Source of the DNA: Microbacterium sp. | GTDB taxonomy: Bacteria > Actinomycetota > Actinomycetes > Actinomycetales > Microbacteriaceae | NCBI GenBank assembly: GCA_019510305.1 | Contig: JAEKKN010000042.1 | Location: 1-48,677 of the forward strand | Direction of reading: 5' to 3' | DNA length: 48,677 bases | In this document: one piece after another, positions 1 through 9,873 of the stretch | How positions within the stretch are numbered: the first letter of the stretch is position 1 | How the letters are laid out: each line of letters starts with the position of its first letter | Position numbers and translations under genes: made by a program | Notes under the pieces: generated by a model | Told to the model about the DNA's origin: nothing | Seen by the model: the letters and a program-made list of their open reading frames with translations, nothing else | Databases searched by the model: none

Positions 1-2
1 TG

Positions 3-314
3 GCCGAGGGGCCGGACGCCGTCATGATGCTCCGCATTCAGCTCGAACGCATGAACGCCGCGTATTTCCCCACTGAGCGGGAGTATTCACGTCGATGGGG
101 GCTGGACGCATTGCGCGTCGACGGGCTGCCGGACGGTAGCATTGTGATGCACCCCGGGCCGATGAACCGGGGCCTGGAGATCTCCTCCGAAGCCGCCGAC
201 TCCGCACGCTCGACCGTGCTCGAACAGGTGACGAACGGAGTGTCCATCCGCATGGCGGTGCTGTACCTGCTCCTTGCAGGAGAACGAGACGAAGAACGAG
301 GGGGAGACCAGTGA
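3..314 (+). CDS. pyrB: Aspartate carbamoyltransferase, C-terminal part (cut by window start)
   Basis: Only the last 103 residues are present, because the gene begins before the window. The frame is open from base 3. It carries the conserved ATCase C-terminal block: an [10 protein letters not shown] helix, then the HPGPMNRG segment that contributes to the carbamoyl phosphate and aspartate site, then the final helix with [11 protein letters not shown]. The enzyme joins carbamoyl phosphate and aspartate in the committed step of cytosolic pyrimidine synthesis. Its TGA stop overlaps the GTG start of pyrC (GTGA), so the two are translationally coupled. The stop position is certain; the N-terminus and the leader that normally controls the operon lie outside. 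Confidence 0.96.
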   Translation, partial: AEGPDAVMMLRIQLERMNAAYFPTEREYSRRWGLDALRVDGLPDGSIVMHPGPMNRGLEISSEAADSARSTVLEQVTNGVSIRMAVLYLLLAGERDEERGGDQ

Positions 315-1639
315 GCGAGACCCTCGTCATCACCGGCGCACAGCTTCTCGGTGCCGAGAGCGCCGACATCATCGTGCACGACGGCGTGATCGCCGAGATC
401 GGCTCCGGTCTCAGCAGAGCGGGAGCCCGCGTCATCGACGCGAACGGCCTGGTCGCCCTTCCGGGGCTCGTCGATCTGCACACCCACCTGCGTGAGCCGG
501 GGTACGAGGCGTCCGAGACGATCCTCACCGGCACGAAGGCCGCGGCGTCCGGCGGGTTCACGGCAGTGTTCGCGATGCCCAACACGTCGCCGGTGGCCGA
601 CACCGCCGGGGTCGTGGAGCAGGAGCTCGCGCTCGGCGAGGCGGCCGGCTACGCCACCGTCCAGCCCATCGGCGCCGTCACGGTCGGGCAGAAGGGCGAG
701 CGTCTCGCAGAGCTCGGAGCCATGGCGACATCCCGCGCCCAGGTGCGGGTGTTCAGCGACGACGGCTTCTGCGTCTTCGATCCGCTGATCATGCGCCGCG
801 CGCTGGAGTACGTGAAGTCCTTCGGCGGCGTCATCGCCCAGCACGCGCAGGACCCCAGGCTCACCGAGGGCGCGCAGATGAACGAGGGAACGGTCTCCGC
901 CGAGCTCGGGCTCGCAGGCTGGCCGGCCGTGGCCGAGGAGTCGATCATCGCCCGCGACGTCCTGCTCGCCGAGCACGTCGGCTCGCGCCTGCACGTGTGC
1001 CACCTGTCTACTGCAGGATCGGTCGACATCATCCGCTGGGCCAAGAAGCGCGGCATCGACGTGACTGCCGAGGTCACCCCGCACCACCTGCTGCTCACCG
1101 AGGAGCTGGTTCGCGGCTACGACGCGCGGTACAAGGTCAACCCCCCGCTGCGCCGTGAGGAAGACGTGATCGCGGTGCGCGAAGGCCTCGCCGACGGCAC
1201 CATCGACATCGTCGCGACCGACCACGCACCGCACCCCAGCGAGCACAAGGCCTGCGAGTGGCAGGCGGCAGCGAACGGCATGGTCGGGCTCGAGAGCGCG
1301 CTGCGCGTCGTGCACCAGTCGATGGTGCAGACGGGCCTGATCGGCTGGGCGGACGTCGCCAGGGTGATGAGCGCCGCACCCGCGCGCATCGGACGCCTGT
1401 CGGGCCACGGCACGCCGCTCGAGATCGGGCAGCAGGCGCACATCGCGCTGTACGACGCCTCGGTCGCCGGTGTGTTCACCGAGGCCGACCTGCATGGCCG
1501 CAGCGCGAACTCGCCGTACCTCGGTCGCGATCTGCCTGGCCGCGTGCAGTACACGCTGCACGGCGGCGTGCTGACGGTCGACGACGGAGCGGTCGTGGCC
1601 GAGCTCGGCGCGACGAGCGAACGGGGCGGGTCGAAGTGA
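311..1639 (+). CDS. pyrC: Dihydroorotase
   Basis: 442 aa, the usual size for class I bacterial dihydroorotases. It cyclises carbamoyl aspartate to dihydroorotate in the pyrimidine pathway. The metal-binding [10 protein letters not shown] motif sits at residues 55-64 (His57, His59), a further histidine is in the AQHAQD block, and the catalytic ATDHAPH motif is near residue 300. The GTG start at 311 is fixed by the 4-nt overlap with the pyrB stop. The end overlaps the GTG of the next gene in the same way. The amidohydrolase barrel looks complete, and I see no unusual feature. Confidence 0.97.
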   Translation: MSETLVITGAQLLGAESADIIVHDGVIAEIGSGLSRAGARVIDANGLVALPGLVDLHTHLREPGYEASETILTGTKAAASGGFTAVFAMPNTSPVADTAGVVEQELALGEAAGYATVQPIGAVTVGQKGERLAELGAMATSRAQVRVFSDDGFCVFDPLIMRRALEYVKSFGGVIAQHAQDPRLTEGAQMNEGTVSAELGLAGWPAVAEESIIARDVLLAEHVGSRLHVCHLSTAGSVDIIRWAKKRGIDVTAEVTPHHLLLTEELVRGYDARYKVNPPLRREEDVIAVREGLADGTIDIVATDHAPHPSEHKACEWQAAANGMVGLESALRVVHQSMVQTGLIGWADVARVMSAAPARIGRLSGHGTPLEIGQQAHIALYDASVAGVFTEADLHGRSANSPYLGRDLPGRVQYTLHGGVLTVDDGAVVAELGATSERGGSK

Positions 1640-2145
1640 CGCGCGAATTCGCGATCGGAGCCATGATCGCGCTGGCAGCCCTCGTGCTGCTCGCGATGCT
1701 TCTCGCCTGGCGCGCCAGGGTGCGACGGGACTCTGCGCTCACGGCGCCGCTCGGCGTCCCGGAGCACGCCGAGGTCGTCGATCGGCACGAGGTGCTATAC
1801 GTGTCGACCACGAAGCACGACCAGCCGCTCGAACGACTGGCGATCTCGCCGCTCGCATACCGGGCCAGGGGAGAGGCTGCCGTGACCGACCGGGGCCTCG
1901 CGCTCTGCCTCGACGGCGCGCCCACTGTGTTCCTCGCCTCCTCGCGCCTCGTGGGAGTCGACCGCGCCACGGTCACGATCGACAAGGTCGTCGAACCGGG
2001 CGGACTCGTGCGCATCGTCTGGAGCGCCTCCGACGACACGGTCGTCGACTCGTACATCCGGATCGCCGACGGCGATCCGCAGAACTTCATCGCAGAACTG
2101 CGGCGGCTCGTACCCGCCGCCGACGACACAGGAGCCACGTCATGA
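1636..2145 (+). CDS. Small membrane-anchored protein of the pyr operon (PH-like fold suspected)
   Basis: 169 aa. The frame is open further upstream, but the GTG at 1636 overlaps the pyrC stop (GTGA) and puts a hydrophobic segment (about residues 4-24) right at the N-terminus, followed by basic residues. This suggests one membrane anchor with a cytoplasmic domain. The rest reads as alternating short strands ([28 protein letters not shown]) ending in a helix, FIAELRRLV, like bacterial PH-type domains. It sits between pyrC and carA, overlapping both, so it is made with the pyrimidine enzymes. I recall similar proteins at this place in other actinobacteria but know of no assigned function. The fold is inference. 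Confidence 0.85.
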   Translation: MTREFAIGAMIALAALVLLAMLLAWRARVRRDSALTAPLGVPEHAEVVDRHEVLYVSTTKHDQPLERLAISPLAYRARGEAAVTDRGLALCLDGAPTVFLASSRLVGVDRATVTIDKVVEPGGLVRIVWSASDDTVVDSYIRIADGDPQNFIAELRRLVPAADDTGATS

Positions 2146-3281
2146 CCTTCGATAAGGCAGTCCTCGTCCTGGAAGACGGAACCCGCCATGTCGGCCGCGC
2201 CTACGGCGCCCTCGGCACGACTCTCGGAGAGGTCGTCTTCGCAACCGGCATGTCCGGCTATCAGGAGACGCTGACCGACCCGTCCTACGCCGGACAGATC
2301 GTCCTGCAGACCGCGCCGCACATCGGCAACACCGGCATGAACGACGAAGACCCCGAATCCCGACGCATCTGGGTCGCGGGCTACATCGTGCGCGACCCCT
2401 CGCGCGTCGTGTCCAACTGGCGCGCCAACGCCTCGCTCGACGAGATCCTCGTGCAGGACGGCGTGGTGGGCATCAGCGGCATCGACACACGCTCGATCAC
2501 CCGTCACATCCGCTCGGCCGGATCCATGCGCGGCGGCATCTTCTCGGGGGAGGCGGCGGCCGCGGATGCCGATGAGCAGCTGCGCATCGTCCGGGACGCG
2601 CCGGAGATGGCGGGTCTGAACCTGTCGGCGCAGGTCTCCGTCGAGGTCGCGACCGTCACGACCGCGATCGGTGAGAAGATCGGCAACCTTGCCGTCCTCG
2701 ACCTCGGCGTGAAGCAGGCCACGATCGACAACCTCGCCGCGCGTGGTTTCGAGGTGCACGTGCTCCCGCAGTCCTCGACCTTCGCCGACATCACGGCGAT
2801 CGACCCGGTGGCCGTGTTCTACTCGAACGGTCCCGGCGACCCCTCGGCATCCGATGCCCAGGTCGCGGTGCTCCGCGAGGTCCTCGACGCCGAACTGCCC
2901 TACTTCGGCATCTGCTTCGGCAATCAGCTCTTCGGCCGCGCTCTCGGGCTCGGCACGTACAAGCTCATGTTCGGTCACCGCGGCATCAACCAGCCCGTGC
3001 TCGACAAGTCCACCGGACGCGTCGAGATCACCTCGCACAACCACGGCTTCGCCGTCGAGGCGCCGCTCGACGGCCCGTTCGAGAGTCCGAACGGCTACGG
3101 CCAGGTCGAGGTGAGCCACATCGGTCTCAACGACCAGGTGGTCGAGGGCCTTCGCGCGCTCGACATCCCCGCCTTCTCGGTGCAGTACCACCCCGAGGCC
3201 GCCGCGGGTCCCCACGATGCCAACTACCTCTTCGACCGGTTCCGCGACCTGGTCATCGCAAGCCAGAAGGACGCCAAGTAA
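2142..3281 (+). CDS. carA: Carbamoyl phosphate synthase, small (glutaminase) subunit
   Basis: 379 aa. It releases ammonia from glutamine and passes it to CarB for carbamoyl phosphate synthesis. The N-terminal CPSase domain has [14 protein letters not shown] and DPSYAGQIV. The C-terminal class I glutamine amidotransferase domain has the nucleophile Cys258 in [10 protein letters not shown] and the His and Glu of the triad in [12 protein letters not shown]. The elbow reads FGICFGNQ where GICLGHQ is common, a mild variation. The ATG at 2142 overlaps the preceding stop (ATGA), and the stop shares one base with the ATG of carB. Confidence 0.97.
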   Translation: MTFDKAVLVLEDGTRHVGRAYGALGTTLGEVVFATGMSGYQETLTDPSYAGQIVLQTAPHIGNTGMNDEDPESRRIWVAGYIVRDPSRVVSNWRANASLDEILVQDGVVGISGIDTRSITRHIRSAGSMRGGIFSGEAAAADADEQLRIVRDAPEMAGLNLSAQVSVEVATVTTAIGEKIGNLAVLDLGVKQATIDNLAARGFEVHVLPQSSTFADITAIDPVAVFYSNGPGDPSASDAQVAVLREVLDAELPYFGICFGNQLFGRALGLGTYKLMFGHRGINQPVLDKSTGRVEITSHNHGFAVEAPLDGPFESPNGYGQVEVSHIGLNDQVVEGLRALDIPAFSVQYHPEAAAGPHDANYLFDRFRDLVIASQKDAK

Positions 3282-6200
3282 TGCCCAAGCGCGACGACAT
3301 CTCCTCCGTCCTCGTCATCGGCTCCGGCCCGATCGTCATCGGTCAGGCCTGCGAGTTCGACTACTCCGGCACCCAGGCGTGCCGGGTCCTCCGCGAAGAG
3401 GGCGTCCGGGTGATCCTGGTCAACTCCAACCCCGCCACGATCATGACCGACCCCGACTTCGCCGATGCCACCTACATCGAGCCGATCACCTGGCAGGTCA
3501 TCGAGACCATCATCGCGAAGGAGCGTCCTGACGCCATCCTCCCGACCCTGGGCGGGCAGACCGCCCTGAACGCCGCGATCGAGCTGCACAACCACGGCAT
3601 CCTCGAGAAGTACGACGTCGAGCTGATCGGCGCGAGCTTCGAGGCGATCAACAAGGGCGAGGACCGCCAGATCTTCAAGCAGCTCGTGCTCGATGCCGGT
3701 GCTGACGTCGCCCGCAGCATCATCGCGCACACGATGGACGACCTGCTCGAGGGTGCAGCCGAACTGGGCTACCCGCTCGTCGTGCGTCCCTCGTTCACGA
3801 TGGGCGGTCTCGGTTCGGGCTTCGCGTACGACGAAGAAGACCTCCGCCGTATCGGCGGCGCCGGTCTGCGCGATTCTCCGACCACCGAGGTGCTGCTCGA
3901 GGAGTCGATCCTCGGATGGAAGGAATACGAGCTCGAGCTCATGCGCGACACGGCCGACAACACGGTCGTCGTCTGCTCGATCGAGAACGTCGACCCCGTC
4001 GGCGTGCACACGGGCGATTCGATCACCGTCGCCCCGGCCCTGACGCTCACCGACCGTGAGTACCAGAAGCTCCGCGACATCGGCATCGACATCATCCGCG
4101 CCGTCGGCGTCGACACCGGTGGCTGCAACATCCAGTTCGCGGTCGACCCTTCGAACGGCCGCATCATCGTGATCGAGATGAATCCGCGGGTCTCGCGCTC
4201 GAGCGCCCTCGCCTCGAAGGCGACCGGCTTCCCGATCGCGAAGCTCGCGGCCAAGCTCGCGCTCGGCTACCGCCTCGACGAGATCCCCAATGACATCACG
4301 GGGGTCACTCCGGCGAGCTTCGAGCCCACGCTCGACTATGTCGTGGTGAAGGTCCCGCGATTCGCCTTCGAGAAGTTCCCGGCTGCCGACGCCACCCTGA
4401 CGACCACCATGAAGTCGGTCGGCGAGGCCATGGCGATCGGCCGCAACTACGCCACGGCGCTGCAGAAGGCCCTGCGCTCTCTGGAGAAGCGCGGCTCGAG
4501 CTTCCACTGGGGTCGTGAGGACCGCTCGATGGAGCAGCTTCTGGAGATCTCGAAGATCCCGACCGACGGCCGCATCGTCACGCTGCAGCAGGCGCTGCGC
4601 AAGGGCGCGACCATCGAGCAGGCATTCGAGGCGACCGCGATCGACCCGTGGTTCATCGACCAGATCGTGCTGATCAACGAGGTCGCCGAGACGGTCCGCA
4701 CGGCGGCCGAGTTCGATGCCGAGACGATCCGCTACGCCAAGGAGCACGGATTCTCCGATGCGCAGCTCGCCGAGCTGCGCGGGATCTCGGAACCGGAGGT
4801 CCGCGGCATCCGGCATGGCCTCGGCATCCGCCCCGTCTACAAGACGGTCGACACGTGCGCGGGCGAGTTCCCGGCCCTCACGCCGTACCACTACTCGAGC
4901 TACGACTTCGAGACCGAGGTCGCGCCGTCTGACCGCACGAAGGTCGTCATCATCGGGTCCGGCCCGAACCGCATCGGCCAGGGCGTCGAGTTCGACTACT
5001 CCTGCGTGCACGCCTCGTTCGCGCTGTCGGATGCCGGCTTCGAGACCGTCATGGTCAACTGCAACCCCGAGACCGTGTCGACCGACTACGACACCTCCGA
5101 CCGTCTGTACTTCGAGCCGCTGACGCTCGAAGACGTTCTCGAGGTGCTCGACGCCGAGGCCGCGAGCGGCACGATCCTCGGCGTCGTCTGCCAGCTGGGC
5201 GGCCAGACCCCGCTGGGCCTGGCGAAGGGCATCGAGGCTGCGGGCTACGCCGTGCTCGGAACGAGTCCCGCGGCGATCGACCTGGCCGAGGAGCGCGAGC
5301 TCTTCTCGCGTCTGCTCGACGAGGCCGGACTCGTCGCACCGCGCAGCGGCACGGCGATCGACGTCGACGGCGCCGTCCGCATCGCCGAGGAGATCGGCTA
5401 CCCGGTGCTCGTGCGCCCGAGCTTCGTGCTCGGCGGACGCGGCATGGAGATCGTGTACGGCACCGACGCTCTGCGCGACTACTTCGTGCGCACGGCGGGC
5501 GAGGTCATCATCGAAGAGGGCAAGCCGCTTCTGGTCGACCGCTTCCTCGACGACGCGATCGAACTCGACGTCGACGCGCTGTACGACGGCACCGATCTCT
5601 TCATCGGCGGAGTCATGGAGCACCTCGAGGAGGCCGGCATCCACTCCGGTGACTCCAGCTGCACCCTGCCGCCGGTGTCTCTCGGGCGCACCGACGTCGA
5701 CCGCGTGCGCGAGGCCACCCTCGCGATCGCGAAGGGGGTCGGCGTTCGGGGTCTGCTGAACGTGCAGTTCGCGATCAGCGCCGGCGTGCTCTACGTGATC
5801 GAGGCCAACCCGCGCGCGAGCCGCACGGTGCCTTTCGTCTCGAAGGCCCTCGGCATCCCGATGGCCAAGGCCGCGAGCCGCATCATGGTCGGCGCCACGA
5901 TCGCCGAGCTGCGTGCCGAGGGCATGCTGCCCGAGCAGGACGGTTCGCGCGTGCCGCTCGGTGCGCCGGTCTCGGTCAAGGAGGCCGTGCTGCCGTTCAA
6001 GCGGTTCCGCACCGCCGACGGCAAGACCGTCGACTCGATCCTCGGCCCGGAGATGCGCTCGACCGGCGAGGTTATGGGCATCGACCGCGACTTCCCGACC
6101 GCGTTCGCGAAGAGCCAGGCCGCCGCCTACGGGGGCATGCCGACCTCGGGCACGGTGTTCATCTCGGTAGCCGACTCCGACAAGCGCGCCGTCATCCTGC

Positions 6201-6574
6201 CGGCGCACCGTCTGCAGCAGCTCGGCTTCACGATCGTCGCCACCGAGGGCACCGCCGAGATCCTCTCTCGCAACGGCATCGCGGTGACAGTCGTCGAGAA
6301 GTACAGCGCGACGCAGGAATCGGGTGCGAAGAACGTCGTCGACCTCATCAACGAGGGCGCGATCGACATCGTCGTGAACACTCCGTCGGGCGGCGCCACG
6401 CGCGCCGACGGCTACGAGATCCGCGCGGCGGCGGTCGCCGCCGACAAGGCGCTGTTCACCACGATGGCCGTGCTGGGCGCCGCGGTGAGCGGTATGGACG
6501 CCGCCCACGAGGGCTTCGAGGTCCGCAGCCTGCAGGAGTACGCGGAGGACCGGAAGGCGATGGTGGGAGCGTGA
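3281..6574 (+). CDS. carB: Carbamoyl phosphate synthase, large subunit
   Basis: 1097 aa, the normal size. It makes carbamoyl phosphate from bicarbonate, two ATP and ammonia from CarA. The two homologous halves are clear: [18 protein letters not shown] near residue 12 starts the carboxyphosphate half, and [18 protein letters not shown] near residue 555 starts the carbamate half, each followed by an ATP-grasp domain ([28 protein letters not shown]). The last ~140 residues form an MGS-like domain, the usual site of allosteric control by UMP or ornithine. No frameshift or missing block. Its last 4 nt overlap the next gene. Confidence 0.98.
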   Translation: MPKRDDISSVLVIGSGPIVIGQACEFDYSGTQACRVLREEGVRVILVNSNPATIMTDPDFADATYIEPITWQVIETIIAKERPDAILPTLGGQTALNAAIELHNHGILEKYDVELIGASFEAINKGEDRQIFKQLVLDAGADVARSIIAHTMDDLLEGAAELGYPLVVRPSFTMGGLGSGFAYDEEDLRRIGGAGLRDSPTTEVLLEESILGWKEYELELMRDTADNTVVVCSIENVDPVGVHTGDSITVAPALTLTDREYQKLRDIGIDIIRAVGVDTGGCNIQFAVDPSNGRIIVIEMNPRVSRSSALASKATGFPIAKLAAKLALGYRLDEIPNDITGVTPASFEPTLDYVVVKVPRFAFEKFPAADATLTTTMKSVGEAMAIGRNYATALQKALRSLEKRGSSFHWGREDRSMEQLLEISKIPTDGRIVTLQQALRKGATIEQAFEATAIDPWFIDQIVLINEVAETVRTAAEFDAETIRYAKEHGFSDAQLAELRGISEPEVRGIRHGLGIRPVYKTVDTCAGEFPALTPYHYSSYDFETEVAPSDRTKVVIIGSGPNRIGQGVEFDYSCVHASFALSDAGFETVMVNCNPETVSTDYDTSDRLYFEPLTLEDVLEVLDAEAASGTILGVVCQLGGQTPLGLAKGIEAAGYAVLGTSPAAIDLAEERELFSRLLDEAGLVAPRSGTAIDVDGAVRIAEEIGYPVLVRPSFVLGGRGMEIVYGTDALRDYFVRTAGEVIIEEGKPLLVDRFLDDAIELDVDALYDGTDLFIGGVMEHLEEAGIHSGDSSCTLPPVSLGRTDVDRVREATLAIAKGVGVRGLLNVQFAISAGVLYVIEANPRASRTVPFVSKALGIPMAKAASRIMVGATIAELRAEGMLPEQDGSRVPLGAPVSVKEAVLPFKRFRTADGKTVDSILGPEMRSTGEVMGIDRDFPTAFAKSQAAAYGGMPTSGTVFISVADSDKRAVILPAHRLQQLGFTIVATEGTAEILSRNGIAVTVVEKYSATQESGAKNVVDLINEGAIDIVVNTPSGGATRADGYEIRAAAVAADKALFTTMAVLGAAVSGMDAAHEGFEVRSLQEYAEDRKAMVGA

Positions 6575-8271
6575 GCTTCGGAGAACGGGCCAGGGCGGCT
6601 CTCGCCGCGCACGGTCCGCTGTGCGTCGGCATCGATCCCCACGCTGCGCTGCTCGACGCATGGGGTCTGCCGCAGAGCGGCGAGGGCGTTCGCGAATTCG
6701 GCCTCAGGACGGTGGACGCGGCCGCTGGGCGCGTCGCAGCGGTGAAGCCGCAGGTGTCGTTCTTCGAGCGCTTCGGCTCCGCCGGATACGTCGCCCTCGA
6801 GGAGGTGCTCGCGGCCGCCCGCGCTGCGGATCTCCTCGTGATCGCCGACGCCAAACGGGGCGACATCGACACGACAATGGACGCCTACGCGGCAGCATGG
6901 TTCACACCGGGCTCGCCGCTGGAGGCAGACGCGCTCACGGTCAATCCGTTCCTCGGCGTCGGCGTGCTCGACGGCGCCTTCGCTCTGGCATCGCGTCACG
7001 GCAAGGGCACCTTCGTCCTCGCCGCCACGAGCAATCCCGAAGCGGCGGCGATCCAGCGCGCCCGCACGGCGCAGGGGCCGACCGTGTCGGCATCCGTCGT
7101 CGCTGACGTGTCCGCGCGCAACGCGACGGACACGGCCGATGGCGAGTGGGGGAGCCACGGCTTCGTCGTGGGTGCGACCGTCGACTGGGCGGATGCCGGA
7201 ATCGCAGCGTTCACTCCGCCGGCGCCCATCCTCGGCCCCGGCTTCGGCACCCAGGGCGCGGGACCCGCTGATCTGCGCACGCGGTACGGTCAGGCCGCAC
7301 CCCAGGTGTTCGCCAGCGAGAGCCGGAGCATTCTGAAGGCCGGGGCGACGGGGATCGCGGATGCGATCGCCGGCGCCGCGGAGGCGTATCGGGAGGCGCT
7401 GCCGGCGGCACGGCGTGCTGTGGAACGCCGACGCGCCAGGGCCTCGCTCAAGCGCGACCTCACCATGCGCGTGGTCACCCCGCAGAAGGTGCTGGACCAC
7501 GCGACCGCCGATGCCGAGTCGGTCGAAGGCTCGATGCGCATCACCGACTTCCTGCTGGCGCTGCCCGCTATCGGCGCAGGCAAACGCGATCGGATCCTGT
7601 CCGAGCTGCAGATCTCGCCGGTCAAGCGCCTGGGCGGACTCGGCGTCCGCCAGCGCGCCGTGCTGCGGGGCTGGCTCGACAGCCGCTTCCCTGTGCTGGA
7701 GCCTCGTGGCGGCCGCAGCCGTCTACTCGTGCTGGCTGGCCCCACGGCTGTCGGCAAGGGCACGGTCGCCGCGCACATCCGCGAGCACAACCCCGAGATC
7801 CATCTCTCGGTGTCGGCCACCACGCGTGCGCCGCGCCCGGGGGAGATCGACGGGGTGCACTACTACTTCGTCGACGACGCCGAGTTCGACCGGCTGATCG
7901 CCGACGGCGAGCTGCTCGAGTACGCGGTGGTGCACAACAAGTCCCGGTACGGCACTCCGCGCGCGCCGATCGACGCCGCGCTGTCCGAAGGAAAGACGGT
8001 TCTACTCGAGATCGACCTCCAGGGCGCCAGGCAGGTGCGACGCGCGGAGCCCGCAGCCACGCTGATCTTCCTGCTGCCGCCGACGTGGGACGAACTCGTG
8101 CAGCGGCTGGTCGGCCGAGGCACCGAGAACGCGGAGGAACGGGCCCGCCGGCTCAAAACCGCGAAGGTCGAACTTGCGGCGCAGAACGAGTTCGATCACC
8201 TCATCGTGAACGAGGACGTCGCCACGGCCGCCGCGGAGGTCGTAGAATTGTCCCTAGGCTCTGCGCGCTGA
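6571..8271 (+). CDS. Fusion: OMP decarboxylase + mIHF-like domain + guanylate kinase
   Basis: A single 566-aa frame with no stop between three domains. Residues 1 to ~275 are a subfamily-2 PyrF (OMP decarboxylase, last step to UMP) with the catalytic [10 protein letters not shown] and later [10 protein letters not shown]. Residues ~280-370 match mycobacterial integration host factor ([11 protein letters not shown], then [18 protein letters not shown]), a DNA-binding helical domain. Residues ~385-566 are guanylate kinase (GMP to GDP) with P-loop [10 protein letters not shown] and [14 protein letters not shown]. An mIHF domain in front of Gmk is familiar in this family as I recall it; continuation from PyrF is not. 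The only late internal in-frame starts are CTG 7399, GTG 7420 and ATG 7465. A GGGAGG lies at 7391-7396, badly spaced for GTG 7420, so separate translation is possible but not well supported. The start ATGAG overlaps carB. Confidence 0.9.
   Translation: MSFGERARAALAAHGPLCVGIDPHAALLDAWGLPQSGEGVREFGLRTVDAAAGRVAAVKPQVSFFERFGSAGYVALEEVLAAARAADLLVIADAKRGDIDTTMDAYAAAWFTPGSPLEADALTVNPFLGVGVLDGAFALASRHGKGTFVLAATSNPEAAAIQRARTAQGPTVSASVVADVSARNATDTADGEWGSHGFVVGATVDWADAGIAAFTPPAPILGPGFGTQGAGPADLRTRYGQAAPQVFASESRSILKAGATGIADAIAGAAEAYREALPAARRAVERRRARASLKRDLTMRVVTPQKVLDHATADAESVEGSMRITDFLLALPAIGAGKRDRILSELQISPVKRLGGLGVRQRAVLRGWLDSRFPVLEPRGGRSRLLVLAGPTAVGKGTVAAHIREHNPEIHLSVSATTRAPRPGEIDGVHYYFVDDAEFDRLIADGELLEYAVVHNKSRYGTPRAPIDAALSEGKTVLLEIDLQGARQVRRAEPAATLIFLLPPTWDELVQRLVGRGTENAEERARRLKTAKVELAAQNEFDHLIVNEDVATAAAEVVELSLGSAR
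8243..8248 (+). promoter_or_regulatory. Possible -10 box for rpoZ
   Basis: TAGAAT inside the end of the gmk part, about 90 nt before the rpoZ start. It matches the TANNNT form seen at many genes here. There is no clear -35 element at 17 nt. It could give rpoZ its own transcript with a leader of about 80 nt. Confidence 0.3.
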
Positions 8272-8336
8272 TCGCACTCGCGCGCCCATTGCACCGTCTT
8301 CGCGACGCACCCGTCGCCTGATCAGGAGGTCCCACC

Positions 8337-8594
8337 ATGGCCGGACACCACAACAAGGGCATCATCGATCCCCCCATCGACAACCTGCTCGACCGCGTCG
8401 ACTCGAAGTACGAACTCGTCATCTACGCCGCCAAGCGCGCCCGTCAGATCAACGACTACTACTCGGATCTGCACGAGGGCAACCTGTTCGACAACGTCGG
8501 TCCGCTCGTCGACTCGTCCGTCGAGGACAAGCCGCTCACGATCGCGCTGCACGAGATCAACGAGGACAAGCTCCGCCTTCGTCACGCAGAGTGA
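8337..8594 (+). CDS. rpoZ: RNA polymerase omega subunit
   Basis: 85 aa. Omega helps fold and assemble the beta-prime subunit of RNA polymerase. The protein has the family's central signature: [18 protein letters not shown], with the helix that contacts beta-prime, followed by an acidic linker and [14 protein letters not shown]. The ATG at 8337 is preceded by a strong AGGAGG (8326-8331). It follows gmk as in most actinobacteria and is closed by a strong hairpin. In mycobacteria coaBC (dfp) comes next, but here it does not. Confidence 0.96.
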   Translation: MAGHHNKGIIDPPIDNLLDRVDSKYELVIYAAKRARQINDYYSDLHEGNLFDNVGPLVDSSVEDKPLTIALHEINEDKLRLRHAE

Positions 8595-8599
8595 TATTC

Positions 8600-8638
8600 G
8601 TGAACCGCACCTCTGACTCTGTCGGAGGTGCGGTTCAC
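8600..8638 (+). terminator. Hairpin after rpoZ
   Basis: A perfect 14-bp inverted repeat, GTGAACCGCACCTC (8600-8613) and GAGGTGCGGTTCAC (8625-8638), with an 11-nt loop. It starts 6 nt after the rpoZ stop. No good U-tract follows, as is common for high-GC actinobacterial terminators. It ends the pyr-gmk-rpoZ transcript 41 nt before metK. Confidence 0.8.
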
Positions 8639-8679
8639 TATGTATGCGACCCCTTTTCCGATCCTGTTCTGGAGCCCTG

Positions 8680-9873
8680 ATGAGCGCGCTGCGTCTGTTC
8701 ACATCCGAGTCCGTCACCGAGGGCCACCCCGACAAGATCTGCGACCAGATCTCCGACAGCATCCTCGACGGGCTCATCGCGAAAGACCCCGGATCCCGCG
8801 TGGCGGTCGAGACGCTGGTCACGACGGGCCTCGTGCACGTCGCGGGAGAAATCCGCACGGAGGCCTACGTCGACATCCCGACGATCGTGCGCGACGTCGT
8901 GAACGGCATCGGCTACACATCCAGCGACACCGGCTTCGACGGGTCCTCGTGCGGAGTGAGCATCTCGGTCGGCGAGCAGTCCGGTGACATCGCGAGCGGC
9001 GTCGACAACGCGCAGGAGCATCGCGACGGCACGTCCACCGATCCGCTCGACGGCCTCGGCGCCGGCGACCAGGGCATCATGTTCGGCTTCGCCACCGATG
9101 AGACGCCGCAGCTCATGCCGATGGCCGCGTGGACGGCGCATCGCCTCGCCGAGCGCCTCACCGAGGTGCGCCGCTCCGGGGAGCTGCCTTTCCTGCGCCC
9201 CGACGGCAAGACTCAGGTCACCCTGGGCTACGACGGGTTCACGCCGAAGACGGTCGACGCCGTCGTTCTGTCCACGCAGCACCACCCCGACATCTCTCAG
9301 GACGAGCTCAAGGCACTGGTCCGCGCGCACGTGATCGAACCCGTGCTCGCGACGACCGGTCTCGATCTCGACGACGTCACCTTCTACATCAACCCCGCTG
9401 GCCCCTTCGTGACGGGCGGCCCGAAGGGCGACGCCGGGCTCACCGGACGCAAGATCATCATCGACACCTACGGCGGGGCGTCGCGTCATGGCGGCGGCGC
9501 ATTCAGCGGGAAGGACCCGTCGAAGGTCGACCGCTCGGGGGCCTACGCCATGCGCTGGGTCGCGAAGAACGCCGTCGCCGCGGGGCTCGCAGAGCGCCTC
9601 GAAGTGCAGGTCGCTTACGCGATCGGCGTCGCTCGACCGGTCGGGCTCTACGTCGAGACGTTCGGCACCGGAAAGGTGTCGGACGAGAAGATCACGCGTG
9701 CGATCACGGACGTCTTCGACCTGCGTCCTCAGGCCATCATCGAGCAGCTCGACCTGTTGCGGCCGATCTACGCGCAGACCGCGGCGTACGGCCACTTCGG
9801 CCGCGATCTGCCGGACTTCACGTGGGAGCGCACCGACCGCGCTGAAGAGCTGCGGCGCGCCGCCGGACTCTGA
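8680..9873 (+). CDS. metK: S-adenosylmethionine synthetase
   Basis: 397 aa, typical length. It makes SAM from methionine and ATP. The motifs run in order: [17 protein letters not shown] at the N-terminus (ATP and metal site), [15 protein letters not shown] near residue 126, and [20 protein letters not shown] near residue 265, the glycine-rich phosphate loop. An upstream in-frame codon at 8644 would add 12 residues overlapping the rpoZ hairpin, so I chose the ATG at 8680, which gives the standard [12 protein letters not shown] start and has GGAG 5 nt upstream. It shares one base with the start of priA. Confidence 0.96.
   Translation: MSALRLFTSESVTEGHPDKICDQISDSILDGLIAKDPGSRVAVETLVTTGLVHVAGEIRTEAYVDIPTIVRDVVNGIGYTSSDTGFDGSSCGVSISVGEQSGDIASGVDNAQEHRDGTSTDPLDGLGAGDQGIMFGFATDETPQLMPMAAWTAHRLAERLTEVRRSGELPFLRPDGKTQVTLGYDGFTPKTVDAVVLSTQHHPDISQDELKALVRAHVIEPVLATTGLDLDDVTFYINPAGPFVTGGPKGDAGLTGRKIIIDTYGGASRHGGGAFSGKDPSKVDRSGAYAMRWVAKNAVAAGLAERLEVQVAYAIGVARPVGLYVETFGTGKVSDEKITRAITDVFDLRPQAIIEQLDLLRPIYAQTAAYGHFGRDLPDFTWERTDRAEELRRAAGL

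Noticed and set aside
1..300. A PyrR-type attenuator for the pyr operon
   Set aside because: It would lie upstream of pyrB, outside the window. Nothing of that kind is inside.
3224..6661. A 1145-aa open frame on the minus strand opposite carB
   Set aside because: Same artefact. Composition is Arg/Asp/Leu-rich without motifs, and carB is complete.
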